In this document: positions 42,369-50,624 of the stretch, one piece after another
How positions within the stretch are numbered: position 1 is the stretch's first letter
Layout of the letters: each line of letters opens with the position of its first letter
Assembly (NCBI GenBank): GCA_031292095.1
Contig: JARLHU010000240.1
Location: forward strand, 1-50,917
Source of the DNA: Desulfosporosinus sp.
GTDB lineage: Bacteria; Bacillota; Desulfitobacteriia; Desulfitobacteriales; Desulfitobacteriaceae
Reading direction: 5' to 3'
DNA length: 50,917 nt
Notes under the pieces: model-generated
Told to the model about the DNA's origin: nothing
The model's database searches: none
The model's input: only the letters and a program-made list of their open reading frames with translations
Translations under genes and position numbers: made by a program

Positions 42369-42881
42369 ATGAGGAAAACAGCCATTGCCATTTTCAAAGG
42401 ACCTCAACAAACGAAAGAGGCGATTGAAGAGATTCAAGGGGAATCTCTAGCGAATAGTAAAATATCGGTCATGGTTCGAGTTGAATACATCCATCAAGGG
42501 GAATTTCGCGAAGAAATTGCTAACGAATTAGCTTATTACCCCAGTGAGATTAACTTAGACAAATTTAATGCCTGGTTAGTCCAAGCTCCGCCGTTTACCG
42601 TACCCAACCTTGGTGAAGTGGTAGTAGCCGGTCCGCTAGCCAATCAGCTCATGCATCTACCGCAAGGGCAGGGGCTTGTTGAAGTACTCCTTATGTACGG
42701 CCTTTCTGAAATCCGAGCAAGACATTATGAACACGAAGTGCGGACAGGACATTGGCTTGTTTTGATCCAAACAAACCACGAAAAAATCAATTCGGTGGCG
42801 AATGCTTTACGTAACTATGGCGGAAGGGATATCGAGAAATGGAATACAGAAATCGAGCATCCCCTCTACCCTATTGGTTAA
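42369..42881 (+). CDS. GSP17M/YflT-like stress-type protein
   Basis: The product has 170 residues. An N-terminal AIAIFKGPQQTKEAIEEIQG strand-helix and a later VLLMYGLSEIRARHYEHEVRTGHWLVLIQTNHEKINSVANALRNYGG segment match the arrangement of general-stress 17M (YflT-like) domains. The role is unknown. The ribosome site AGGAGG is ideal. It is the only plus-strand gene in this neighbourhood and converges on rluB with 13 bp between stops. Confidence 0.6.
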   Translation: MRKTAIAIFKGPQQTKEAIEEIQGESLANSKISVMVRVEYIHQGEFREEIANELAYYPSEINLDKFNAWLVQAPPFTVPNLGEVVVAGPLANQLMHLPQGQGLVEVLLMYGLSEIRARHYEHEVRTGHWLVLIQTNHEKINSVANALRNYGGRDIEKWNTEIEHPLYPIG

Positions 42882-42894
42882 TAGCAGGTGTGCT

Positions 42895-43680
42895 TTAAAG
42901 TCCTACTTGGGAACGCAATTGCTGCACTTCTATTACAGTAAGTGGCCGATATGTTCCTGAACTGAGGGTCTTCTCCAGAGTTAACGGTCCAAAACTCACT
43001 CGTTCAAGTTTAACTACTAAATATCCGATGGCTGCAAACATCCGACGGATTTGGCGATTTCGACCTTCATGGATCGTCACCTCTAAGACTTCTAATTGGC
43101 CGCCCTTGAAGTCCGCCTGCATTCTCTTTGAAACACCGCTCACGCGCTCAACTTTGGCCGGAGCGGTGTTTCCGTCTTCAAGGGCGACCCCTTGGCGTAA
43201 ATTTTCGAGAGCATTAATGCCCACGGGACCTTGTACCCAAACCCGGTAGGTTTTCTCTACCCCATACGAGGGATGCATTAAGCGATGGGCTAATTCTCCA
43301 TCGTTGGTCAGCACCAATAAGCCCGCCGTATCATAATCCAACCTTCCGACCGGATAAACTCGTGCTGGAACATCTTTCAATAAATCAATTACTGTGGGGC
43401 GCCCTTGAGGATCACTGGCACTAGTAATTACGCTGACCGGTTTATTGAGTAGATAATAGTACACCCCCTCAGCTCGTTGAACCGGATGCCCATCTACTTC
43501 AATCTGGTCTTGCATCCCGACCTTGGTCCCCAAAGCAGAAATTTTATCGCCATTGACTGTCACTCGACCGTCTAGAATAAACTGTTCTGCCTGCCGTCGT
43601 GAGGCCACACCGGCTTGGGCAAGCACTTTTTGCAATCGTTCTCCAGCCCGTTCATCCTGAACCAGGTTCTCACCATTCAT
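42895..43680 (-). CDS. rluB: 23S rRNA pseudouridine synthase RluB-type
   Basis: The product has 261 residues. An N-terminal S4 RNA-binding domain (RLQKVLAQAGVASRRQAEQFILDGRVTVNG) is followed by the RsuA/RluB catalytic motif GRLDYDTAGLLVLTNDG with its aspartate, then EGRNRQIRRMF. It modifies 23S rRNA. In many Firmicutes it follows spmA-spmB; here two glycosyltransferase genes lie between. Confidence 0.95.
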   Translation of the reverse strand: MNGENLVQDERAGERLQKVLAQAGVASRRQAEQFILDGRVTVNGDKISALGTKVGMQDQIEVDGHPVQRAEGVYYYLLNKPVSVITSASDPQGRPTVIDLLKDVPARVYPVGRLDYDTAGLLVLTNDGELAHRLMHPSYGVEKTYRVWVQGPVGINALENLRQGVALEDGNTAPAKVERVSGVSKRMQADFKGGQLEVLEVTIHEGRNRQIRRMFAAIGYLVVKLERVSFGPLTLEKTLSSGTYRPLTVIEVQQLRSQVGL

Positions 43681-43720
43681 AAATCTCCGTTCTCCTTCTT
43701 CTACGTAATACCTGTCTTAA

Positions 43721-45121
43721 TTAATGGGGTTTGGGTTTTTTTAGGTCAAAAATACCTGGTCCAATTTCCGGATATCTAGCCCGTACATTTTTCCAAAAAG
43801 GTTCTTGATGGGCACTTTGGGGGAGCTGAACAAAGTAATCACCTGGAAATCGTTGCAGTATTTCAATGGGATTTTCTTCATCTCCAACCTTAATTAAACG
43901 AAATCCTACACGATGCGCATAATAAAATGTCATCGGTGGCGGATCGCTGAGGACAAGAATGCTTGAGGTCGAAGTATGGTCTTTAATCCACTTTGCTTGG
44001 CTGAGGTATTCCGGATTCCACTGATACTTTGGCGTTAAGCTGATATATGAACCCCGGTTAATAAAGACCAAGAGCACCACGGCTAGCACTGTTCCTGGTA
44101 GGCAAGGTATCCCATCCAGGGCATAAGCCCCTAATAATGCGGCTAGGGGTAAAATAGGAACTAAGTAGTAATCCAAGGGAATACGGGCACAAACCACCCC
44201 AATATAACAAACAGCAATGCCTACCCAAGTCAAGAGCGCCAGGCGCGCTGGAGAACGAAAAAAGAACAAGCGGCCCGTACCTACCCCAGAAAGAAGGAGA
44301 ATACCGTCGGTAAATCCTCGTCGCATAGTTTTACTCAATAATTTCCAGTCCAATTTGCTCGTATCCGCCACTTGTCCAGTCAAGATTCCCGAGACGAACT
44401 GACTAGAAGTCGCAACGTTAAAATGCACCCATAAATAGTATACCATAGGTGGGATAAGCGCAATCATACTATAGCGAACAAGCTGACTTAACCGCTTATT
44501 GTTCAAAGGGAAAAACCCAAATAAGAGGGCCACCGGAAACAACATAAGCTGAGGGAGTTTTGCCAATATTGCCCCTGCCATCAGCAATCCTACTTTCCAA
44601 CTCCCTCTTTCCTCCTGAGAACTTCTCCGGTTCCAGATCATAACTAAGGCCCAAATACTCCAAGCTTGGGCCATCGGTTCAGGCATCACAACTCGTCCAT
44701 AATAGATCGACAAGGGCATCAAGGCATAAATAACTGCCGCTAACAGCCCGGCGCGGTCCGTAAATAGCTTCCGTCCTAACTCAAAAATTCCGCCCACTGT
44801 AATTAAGGATAAGAATATTGACCAGAGACGCCCCCAAATATCTGACCAACCGAACAAAGTCCATGTCCAAGCCAGAAGATAAGGTAAAAAGGGGAACTCC
44901 AATTCAACCCTTTGGGGCGTAATCCCATCATAATTGAGCTGAGGCAAGAAAACGTTCGGAATATCCGTTAAATGCCCCAGCATATGTGAGGCCATACTCG
45001 CCGTATCGGCCTGTCGCCAAGCTTGATTATCTAACAAAGGGTTCGTTATTCCGCGCAGACGAACTCCCAAGGCCACGAGCAGAACTAGAAACAAGAGTAC
45101 CCGTCTTATTCCTCGGCCCAT
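43721..45121 (-). CDS. GT39/ArnT-like membrane glycosyltransferase
   Basis: The product has 466 residues with about 10-12 membrane helices. The N-terminal loop has NPLLDNQAWRQADTASMA and the acidic pair expected for GT-C enzymes, and YALMPLSIYYGRVVMPEPMAQAW follows. These enzymes move sugars from polyprenyl-phosphate carriers to lipid or protein acceptors on the outer face. The ATG at 45121 (MGRGIRRV) is preferred; the gene overlaps the upstream GT2 gene by 16 bp, so the two probably act in sequence. Confidence 0.88.
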   Translation of the reverse strand: MGRGIRRVLLFLVLLVALGVRLRGITNPLLDNQAWRQADTASMASHMLGHLTDIPNVFLPQLNYDGITPQRVELEFPFLPYLLAWTWTLFGWSDIWGRLWSIFLSLITVGGIFELGRKLFTDRAGLLAAVIYALMPLSIYYGRVVMPEPMAQAWSIWALVMIWNRRSSQEERGSWKVGLLMAGAILAKLPQLMLFPVALLFGFFPLNNKRLSQLVRYSMIALIPPMVYYLWVHFNVATSSQFVSGILTGQVADTSKLDWKLLSKTMRRGFTDGILLLSGVGTGRLFFFRSPARLALLTWVGIAVCYIGVVCARIPLDYYLVPILPLAALLGAYALDGIPCLPGTVLAVVLLVFINRGSYISLTPKYQWNPEYLSQAKWIKDHTSTSSILVLSDPPPMTFYYAHRVGFRLIKVGDEENPIEILQRFPGDYFVQLPQSAHQEPFWKNVRARYPEIGPGIFDLKKPKPH

Positions 45122-45909
45122 TTTACTGTACTCCACCTTTGGCGCTTTATCTGATAGATTAGCTGAACATATCCCCAGATCGTTGCTATAATTCTCATTT
45201 TACTGGCACCTTTTTTAAGTTCATAATGAAGTTTTAAGGGGACTTCTGTCACTTGCTCTGCCAAAGGAGCAACTTTCAACAACAATTCGACCATCCCTGA
45301 AAAGTTTCGACTCTTAATTATATCCGGGCCATAGAGTCGAGCCCCTTCGGCCAAGATTGACAATCGATAAGCACGGTAACCACAGGAATAATCTCTCACC
45401 CCTGTGATGGGGACAAAATAATGCATGACTCTCCCTGCTCCCCAAGATAGTACCCTCCGCCCTAAAGAAAGCCCATGCTGCTCTCCGCCTTGAACATAAC
45501 GCGAAGCAATCACAAGGTCAGCCCCCGAACAAATTTTCTCATAAAGCAAGGGAATGTGGTCTGCCGGCTGGGTATTATCCGAGTCCATCGTTATGACCAT
45601 ATCCGGACCTTCTTGCTTCATGTCCACACGGTTTTCAGGCACGTTGCCTTGATCTTGATTTAGGTTCAAAACATACTGGAAGCCGCTGTTTAAGGCTGCC
45701 CCAAGTCCTTGGTTTTGAATATGGTTTACTTTGTGAACGTTTTTATGGGTTAGGGAATATTGGTGGACGACATCCAGCGTACGGTCTGTACTCCCATCAT
45801 TGACAACGACGATCTGATGAGGGATTGGCGCACAGTTTTGTTCAATATCTTCGAGCAAATCAGGAAGCGCTTCGTCTTCATTGTACGCGGGTAACACGAT
45901 ATAAAGCAT
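45106..45909 (-). CDS. GT2 glycosyltransferase, dolichyl/polyprenyl-phosphate mannosyltransferase type
   Basis: The product has 267 residues. GT-A fold motifs are YIVLPAYNEDEALPDLL, VVNDGSTDRT, TMDSDNTQ (metal-binding DxD-like) and SRYVQGG, with GYRAYRLSIL near the acceptor region. It probably makes a polyprenyl-phosphate sugar that the overlapping GT39 gene product then uses. The ATG at 45909 is preferred; a TTG at 45918 is possible. Confidence 0.9.
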   Translation of the reverse strand: MLYIVLPAYNEDEALPDLLEDIEQNCAPIPHQIVVVNDGSTDRTLDVVHQYSLTHKNVHKVNHIQNQGLGAALNSGFQYVLNLNQDQGNVPENRVDMKQEGPDMVITMDSDNTQPADHIPLLYEKICSGADLVIASRYVQGGEQHGLSLGRRVLSWGAGRVMHYFVPITGVRDYSCGYRAYRLSILAEGARLYGPDIIKSRNFSGMVELLLKVAPLAEQVTEVPLKLHYELKKGASKMRIIATIWGYVQLIYQIKRQRWSTVKWAEE

Positions 45910-45960
45910 ACTACACAATGGCCCCCTTTCGGTCCATCGTTAGTATGCACAAAGTATGGA

Positions 45961-46500
45961 TCAATAAAACGTCTTGGTGACAATCCAAACCGAGACAATC
46001 AGACCAATGAGATCTGCTAATAAACCTAACTTAAGAGCATAACGATACTTTTTAATGCCAACGGAGCCAAAATAAACGGTTAATACAAAAAACGTGGTGT
46101 CCGTACTTCCCTGGAGGGTTGACGCTAACCTTCCAATGTAGGAATCTGGTCCATATTGATTGATAAGCTGTGTTGCTACCCCCAAGGCCCCCGATCCGCT
46201 TAAGGGGCGCATAATAGCCAACGGTATAATCGCAGCAAAATTAGGATCCAGTCCTAAAATTGCGAAGAGTGGCTGTAACCCATGCGACACTAGATCTAGT
46301 GCTCCGGAGTCTACGAAAACTCGAATCGACACAAGCATTCCGATTAAAAAAGGGAGAATCCGCACCCCGGTTTTAAACCCATCTTCCGCTCCTGCGACAA
46401 AGGATTCATAAACAGGGACTTTCCGCAGGTAGGCGAGCACTGGGACAAGCAATAAGAGTAATGGAATCGCCCAACGCGAAACCTCAGCAATAACGTTCAT
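45961..46500 (-). CDS. spmB: Spore maturation protein B
   Basis: The product has 179 residues with four or five hydrophobic helices. SpmB motifs include FVAGAEDGFKTGVRILPFLIGMLV, MRPLSGSGALG and LQGSTDTTFFVLTVYFGSV. SpmA and SpmB are nucleoside-transporter-gate-like membrane proteins needed for spore core dehydration. It begins 2 nt after spmA. Confidence 0.95.
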   Translation of the reverse strand: MNVIAEVSRWAIPLLLLLVPVLAYLRKVPVYESFVAGAEDGFKTGVRILPFLIGMLVSIRVFVDSGALDLVSHGLQPLFAILGLDPNFAAIIPLAIMRPLSGSGALGVATQLINQYGPDSYIGRLASTLQGSTDTTFFVLTVYFGSVGIKKYRYALKLGLLADLIGLIVSVWIVTKTFY

Positions 46501-46502
46501 TT

Positions 46503-47078
46503 TTACCTCCTGCGTCGAATAAGGTAATCTACGATGATGGCAACGGACATAGCGCAGCCTGTTGCGACGATGGTTGTGCCAATAATTTCGGTCGGATTAA
46601 CGGAATTTGCTTTAAGACGTACTCCAATAATCGTAGCTGGGATTAGCGTAATACAAGAGGTGTTTAAGGCAAGAAAAGTAATCATTGCCGGGCTTGCCAC
46701 TTCAGGGGTCTTATTTTCCTTTTGGAGTTCTTGCATGGCTTTCAACCCAAAAGGAGTCGCAGCGTTACCCAATCCCAAGATATTGGCACTTAAATTCATG
46801 ATAATTGCCCCAAGTGCAGGACTATCTTGCTTCAGGGATGGAAACAAACGACGAATTGCAGGACCAAACAAATGGGCAATTCCCTTGATAAAACCAGCGT
46901 CCTCTGCCAACCGCATGAGGCCTAACCATAAGCTCATAACACCGATAAGTTCAAGAGCCACCTCTACCCCCAGTTCTGCCGCTTTCATAGCAGAGATCGT
47001 CACACTTTCGATGTGGCCATTGAGCGCAGAGACAATAATTCCAGTCGCTAACATTAAAAGCCAGATGAGATTAACCAT
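46503..47078 (-). CDS. spmA: Spore maturation protein A
   Basis: The product has 191 residues. The start MVNLIWLLML at 47078 has GGGGGTGGG upstream; the longer frame to 47114 would begin inside the terminator. Motifs are ISAMKAAELGVEVALELIGVMSLWLGLM, NLSANILGLGNAATPFGLKAM and FLALNTSCITLIPATII. It is paired with spmB. Confidence 0.95.
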   Translation of the reverse strand: MVNLIWLLMLATGIIVSALNGHIESVTISAMKAAELGVEVALELIGVMSLWLGLMRLAEDAGFIKGIAHLFGPAIRRLFPSLKQDSPALGAIIMNLSANILGLGNAATPFGLKAMQELQKENKTPEVASPAMITFLALNTSCITLIPATIIGVRLKANSVNPTEIIGTTIVATGCAMSVAIIVDYLIRRRR

Positions 47079-47104
47079 TTCCCACCCCCTGCATAGAATG
47101 TATG

Positions 47105-47159
47105 ATAAGGACAACCAAAAAAGAACGAGATCATCCCGTTCTTTTCTGGTTGTCCTTAT
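47105..47159. terminator. 55-bp palindromic terminator between gerW and spmA
   Basis: The outer arms ATAAGGACAACCA/TGGTTGTCCTTAT and inner arms AAAAGAACG/CGTTCTTTT form one long interrupted stem. On the minus strand the inner stem is followed by TTTTTT. It separates the gerW and spmA transcripts. Confidence 0.8.
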
Positions 47160-47200
47160 GATTACACTTTCTATAACTCAGGCAGGATGTTTAAGATCAC

Positions 47201-47644
47201 TTAGTCACGGGCAAGGATGATTTCATCTGAGGTTCTCTTCTTCTTTTGAAACATTCCCGTAATCCGATCTAATAAATCAGGCACCGTATCGATCAACCGG
47301 TCAACGACCACATTACCATCGACAGGAAGAAGTCGAATCGTTCCATTACCTACGACTAAAAAACCGACAGGTTGGACGGACACTCCGGCTCCTGCACCAC
47401 CTCCGAAAGGAAGTGGGGGCGCTTGTGCGGGTGTTCCTCCTGTATTTCCATTCTCTTTATTATCCTCCGGCGGTGCAAATTCACTACCACCTGCTGCAAA
47501 ACCACAAGAAACCCGTGATATTGGAATAATCACGGACCCATCAGGAGTTTCTACCGGATCTCCAACAATCGTATTTACATCCACAATCTGTTGGATACTC
47601 TCCATGGCCGTTTTCATCAAGGATTCAATAGGATGATTCCCCAT
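47201..47644 (-). CDS. gerW: GerW-family sporulation/germination protein (YtfJ)
   Basis: The product has 147 residues. The GerW/YtfJ domain has IIGDP-like VNTIVGDPVETPDGSVIIPISRVSCGFAAGG, a glycine/proline-rich linker (PLPFGGGAGAGVSVQPVGFLVV), and a C-terminal RLLPVDG block. In Bacillus GerW is a spore protein needed for full germination. It starts 4 nt after the DUF2953 gene. Confidence 0.93.
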   Translation of the reverse strand: MGNHPIESLMKTAMESIQQIVDVNTIVGDPVETPDGSVIIPISRVSCGFAAGGSEFAPPEDNKENGNTGGTPAQAPPLPFGGGAGAGVSVQPVGFLVVGNGTIRLLPVDGNVVVDRLIDTVPDLLDRITGMFQKKKRTSDEIILARD

Positions 47645-47648
47645 ACTT

Positions 47649-48326
47649 CTACCCCCTTATACCCCGCTTAAACGTTCGCAATACATTTATTCCTATAAAA
47701 ATAATATGGCCGATTCTTAATCGGAATATGCATTGAAGATCACATAAAAAACCTACTTTTTTAAACTGTGGAACAACAACTAACACCGGACAGGGGACCT
47801 CGACCGTCACCTGCTGATAAAGGCGTGCCAGAGCAAAGCCAAACATAGTCCAAAAAGCCCCCGCCGCGATCGCCGTCTGGGACGCGTCTTGATATCCAAT
47901 TTCGATGCGCCAGTTAATGGACTCACAATGGATACCTTTGTAAAATTGACTCTTGACTCGCTTTATGTACCGCAACAGACGGGGTACACTAAGCCAAAGA
48001 CGATATAACAACCCTCTGCGCAGATAGCGAAAACGTGCTTTTGCCGTTGCCTGTCGTTTCCCTCCCTTTCCTTTGGCAACCTGTTCAATTTCCATCTGTG
48101 GTCCTTTTTCCCATTCTAATTGCAGGGTTGGAATTTGATATTGAGTATGCCATAGCCCGTGGAAGGCAGAGAAATGGATATCAATATGATCTTCCTCTTC
48201 GATACGTCGGTATCGAAAATCAACTTCAGCTTTTAATGCTAAGCTAAGCAGTAGCAGAATAGCCACAGCAAGCAAAAATGCTAAAACCCGCACCAAAAAC
48301 CCCTCCGTACTCCACATCGTCGCCAT
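47649..48326 (-). CDS. DUF2953 membrane-anchored protein (YtfI-like)
   Basis: The product has 225 residues. One N-terminal membrane helix (VLAFLLAVAILLLLSLAL) is followed by a strand-rich domain and the C-terminal IGYQDASQTAIAAGAFWTMFG block typical of DUF2953. It is regularly encoded upstream of gerW in sporeformers; the molecular role is unknown. In many relatives scpA and scpB lie upstream; here the cassette array begins 86 bp away. Confidence 0.9.
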   Translation of the reverse strand: MATMWSTEGFLVRVLAFLLAVAILLLLSLALKAEVDFRYRRIEEEDHIDIHFSAFHGLWHTQYQIPTLQLEWEKGPQMEIEQVAKGKGGKRQATAKARFRYLRRGLLYRLWLSVPRLLRYIKRVKSQFYKGIHCESINWRIEIGYQDASQTAIAAGAFWTMFGFALARLYQQVTVEVPCPVLVVVPQFKKVGFLCDLQCIFRLRIGHIIFIGINVLRTFKRGIRG

Positions 48327-48411
48327 AGTGACTGCCCTCTAAATAGGTAGGATACCCGAATTGGAAGTTTTCTATGCAATAGTAAAGTCCAAAAATCTGG
48401 TACCTTGAAAA

Positions 48412-48780
48412 TTAATCCATTAACCGAAGTCCGCATGATGGACACTCTTTTTCCTGTGCGGAAACTCCTGTTCCACAACCTGGGCAGTTTTCTCCTAACA
48501 GATCAGTTTTACTATTCGATAATGGGTACGAATTTAAGTAAGGCCTTAGTATTTCTCCTATTCTAATTCCGTCTATCTCTATTACTTTAAGTTCAATGGT
48601 TTGAACCCAACTGATCACGCCATGTTCATCGCTTAAGGCAGCGCACTTTAATTCCCCTTCTTCGTGTGGAAAAAGCGTACCTCCCCCAAAACTTGGTCTA
48701 GAGTCTTTGAAAAATGAATATCCAGTACCAATTAGTACATAATGCTTGCCAGTAACCTTATGTACAACAATCGCTGACAT
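48412..48780 (-). CDS. Probable cassette protein with C-terminal zinc ribbon
   Basis: The product has 122 residues. The N-terminal 80 residues are strand-rich (IVVHKVTGKHYVLIGTGYSFF); the C-terminus is a zinc ribbon, CPGCG...CPSCGLRLMD. It has a GGGGAGG ribosome site. attC D lies 58 bp upstream, but no attC follows its stop, so it is either the last cassette with a lost site or the chromosomal neighbour. Family not recognised. Confidence 0.7.
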   Translation of the reverse strand: MSAIVVHKVTGKHYVLIGTGYSFFKDSRPSFGGGTLFPHEEGELKCAALSDEHGVISWVQTIELKVIEIDGIRIGEILRPYLNSYPLSNSKTDLLGENCPGCGTGVSAQEKECPSCGLRLMD

Positions 48781-48838
48781 AACTCGTTCTTCCTCCCCTT
48801 ATAAATAGCCTAAACAAACATAGAAACCCAGTAATGAC

Positions 48839-48914
48839 GCATAACGTTCCGGGATTCCCGACGTCGGGTTACTACCTTCATCTTCTCTCCGACATTGCAA
48901 ACCCTCTGTTAGCT
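48839..48914 (-). repeat. attC-like integron recombination site D
   Basis: The minus strand opens with AGCTAAC 17 nt after the stop of the membrane/HTH gene and ends GTTATGC, a classic attC end. The inner arms GAGGGTTTGC and GGGAATCCCGG are partly complementary, and the family middle GAGAGAAGATGAAGGTAGTA is present. Confidence 0.78.
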
Positions 48915-48931
48915 GACGTGGCACGTCATTT

Positions 48932-49282
48932 CTAATTTGCATCGGAACTGAAGTTTGATTTTTCCACCCAGTCCGAAAGAGCCTTTTTACTAAATAAGTC
49001 TTGGCCACCAATCCTTACATGTGGTATAGCATCAATTACCTTAAGCAACCGATCATCTGAAATCTGCAGGTAATCAGCCGCCTGAGCTTGGTTTAATATA
49101 TCATCTTGAGAAATGTTTGTCTTACTCATATAATCCGTAATGTTTTGCGAGGCTTTAACAATACTATTTGAATTACTTATAATACCATTCTCGATTGATC
49201 TACTAATCCAATAGCAGCCAACAAAAATTGACAATGCAAGAACCATGATAGTTAAAGCCAATAACTTTTGCCCTCTCTCCAT
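48932..49282 (-). CDS. Single-pass membrane protein with excisionase-like DNA-binding domain
   Basis: The product has 116 residues. A membrane helix spans about residues 7-27 (LLALTIMVLALSIFVGCYW). After a polar linker, AADYLQISDDRLLKVIDAIPHVRIGGQDLFSKKALSDWVEK matches the MerR/excisionase-type helix-turn-helix with wing. A membrane-tethered DNA-binding protein is unusual. Strong GGAGGG ribosome site. It follows the dCMP deaminase gene within one cassette. Confidence 0.75.
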   Translation of the reverse strand: MERGQKLLALTIMVLALSIFVGCYWISRSIENGIISNSNSIVKASQNITDYMSKTNISQDDILNQAQAADYLQISDDRLLKVIDAIPHVRIGGQDLFSKKALSDWVEKSNFSSDAN

Positions 49283-49392
49283 GGTACCACCCTCCCTCTA
49301 ATTCTCGTCTATATCTGTGTTCTAAAAAATTCACTTAAAGTAAGAAAAATATAACAAACAGCCAAGTAAACTGAAACCAACAACTTTATTGT

Positions 49393-49809
49393 TTATCGTT
49401 CTCTTGGTAAATGAATGACCTCAACCCATGGTGCGAGCGAGAACCAGTCAAAATCCAAATGATACTCCCTTGCAAACACAACTCTTCTTATCCCTGATGA
49501 AATGATTAACTTAGAGCATTCAGCGCATGGGAGATCCGTGATATATATGGTTGCATCACTCCTCTCTTCAGGGCTACATTCCAAAAGTGCATTTACTTCA
49601 GCATGAATTGTCCTAACACAGTGATCATTAATAATAAGGCATCCTTCATCTGTGCAATGCGGTAGTCCTGCCGCACTCCCGTTATAACCAGTGCCCTTTA
49701 TTCTTTTATCTTTAACTATCACCGCTCCTACACTACGTCTTGGGCAGGTGCTTCTGCTGGCCACTTGATAAGCAACATCCAAAAAGTATAGATCCCAATT
49801 TTTACGCAT
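49393..49809 (-). CDS. dCMP deaminase (cassette-borne)
   Basis: The product has 138 residues. Zinc and catalytic motifs HAEVNALL (His69, Glu71) and PCAEC (C95, C98) are intact, and CPRRSVGAVIVKDKRIKGTGYNG is the ComEB/dCMP deaminase hallmark. It converts dCMP to dUMP for thymidylate synthesis; some cassette and phage-defence deaminases instead drain dCTP/dCMP. The ribosome site AGGAGG is ideal. It lies between attC E and the membrane/HTH gene. Confidence 0.92.
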   Translation of the reverse strand: MRKNWDLYFLDVAYQVASRSTCPRRSVGAVIVKDKRIKGTGYNGSAAGLPHCTDEGCLIINDHCVRTIHAEVNALLECSPEERSDATIYITDLPCAECSKLIISSGIRRVVFAREYHLDFDWFSLAPWVEVIHLPRER

Positions 49810-49871
49810 GACACTTCCCTCCTAAAAATTTTAGCCCTAGAAACTCTCTTTATATAAGACCAAGTGGTTTC

Positions 49872-49948
49872 GGATAATGTCCCGAGGGTTTGCGACGTCG
49901 GGTTACTACATTCATATTCTCTCCGATGTTGCAAACCCTCTGTTATGT
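49872..49948 (-). repeat. attC-like integron recombination site E
   Basis: A perfect 10-bp stem GAGGGTTTGC (49884-49893) with GCAAACCCTC (49931-49940) continues as GACGTCGG/CCGATGT. The ends are ACATAAC and ATTATCC on the minus strand. It is almost the same sequence as site F. It lies 45 nt after the stop of the membrane protein gene at 49993. Confidence 0.8.
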
Positions 49949-49992
49949 GGAGTCAGCCTGCCCCAAAGCATTACCCTCATTTTCACTTATTA

Positions 49993-50418
49993 CTAATGAC
50001 CTAAACATTCTCCTACCTTATCGAAACTAGCCAGAACAGTATAACCAAATATTATTCCACTTATTGTAATAACTTCGTTATTCAGAATCCATAGAGATAG
50101 CACAGGATACAAATACTGTCCTAGATTTGCATAAAACATTAAATATGCACAAGTCACGAATAATGATGGTAACCCAATTACAACCAACCTAATCCAATTT
50201 AGATTCCATGAACCTGGCTTATTGAGATTTAGCACAAATCCTGGAACAGCTATAAGAACGCCAATTACAACAGGGAAAAAACTTGCAAAGAGCATTGAAG
50301 GAAACGGTTTAAATGTCCGTCCTGCGAGGATTTTTAGCTCTCCTCCATATTTCGCACCCCAGTAAACAATTAACCCTAAGAATACAATATAAATTAAATA
50401 ACTACCCAGCTTCTTCAT
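49993..50418 (-). CDS. Cassette membrane protein, four predicted helices
   Basis: The product has 141 residues with hydrophobic segments around residues 7-20, 40-62, 72-95 and 105-130. There are no catalytic motifs, and I do not recognise the family. The ribosome site is GAAGG. It fills a complete cassette between attC F (upstream) and attC E (downstream). Confidence 0.75.
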   Translation of the reverse strand: MKKLGSYLIYIVFLGLIVYWGAKYGGELKILAGRTFKPFPSMLFASFFPVVIGVLIAVPGFVLNLNKPGSWNLNWIRLVVIGLPSLFVTCAYLMFYANLGQYLYPVLSLWILNNEVITISGIIFGYTVLASFDKVGECLGH

Positions 50419-50547
50419 CTAAGTCCCTTCCTTCTTAATCAGCTTCTCCTCCTACCTCATATGTTTGAATAGTACTTTAACCAAACAATATGAAACTTCT
50501 TCATATCCCAAGTGAAATTTTCCTTAGTCTTATATTTGGCTGATTTC

Positions 50548-50624
50548 ACATAACGTCCCCAGGGTTTGCGACGTCAGGTTACTACCTTCATATTCTCTCC
50601 GATGTTGCAAACCCTCTGTTAGCT
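50548..50624 (-). repeat. attC-like integron recombination site F
   Basis: The minus strand begins AGCTAAC and ends GTTATGT. The arms AGGGTTTGC and GCAAACCCT pair perfectly around the family middle GAGAGAATATGAAGGTAGTA. It marks the upstream edge of the membrane-protein cassette and shows that the array continues beyond the window. Confidence 0.8.

Noticed and set aside
46534..47220. 228-codon plus-strand frame opposite spmA
   Set aside because: It is a shadow of spmA and the terminator region; no independent ribosome site or domain.
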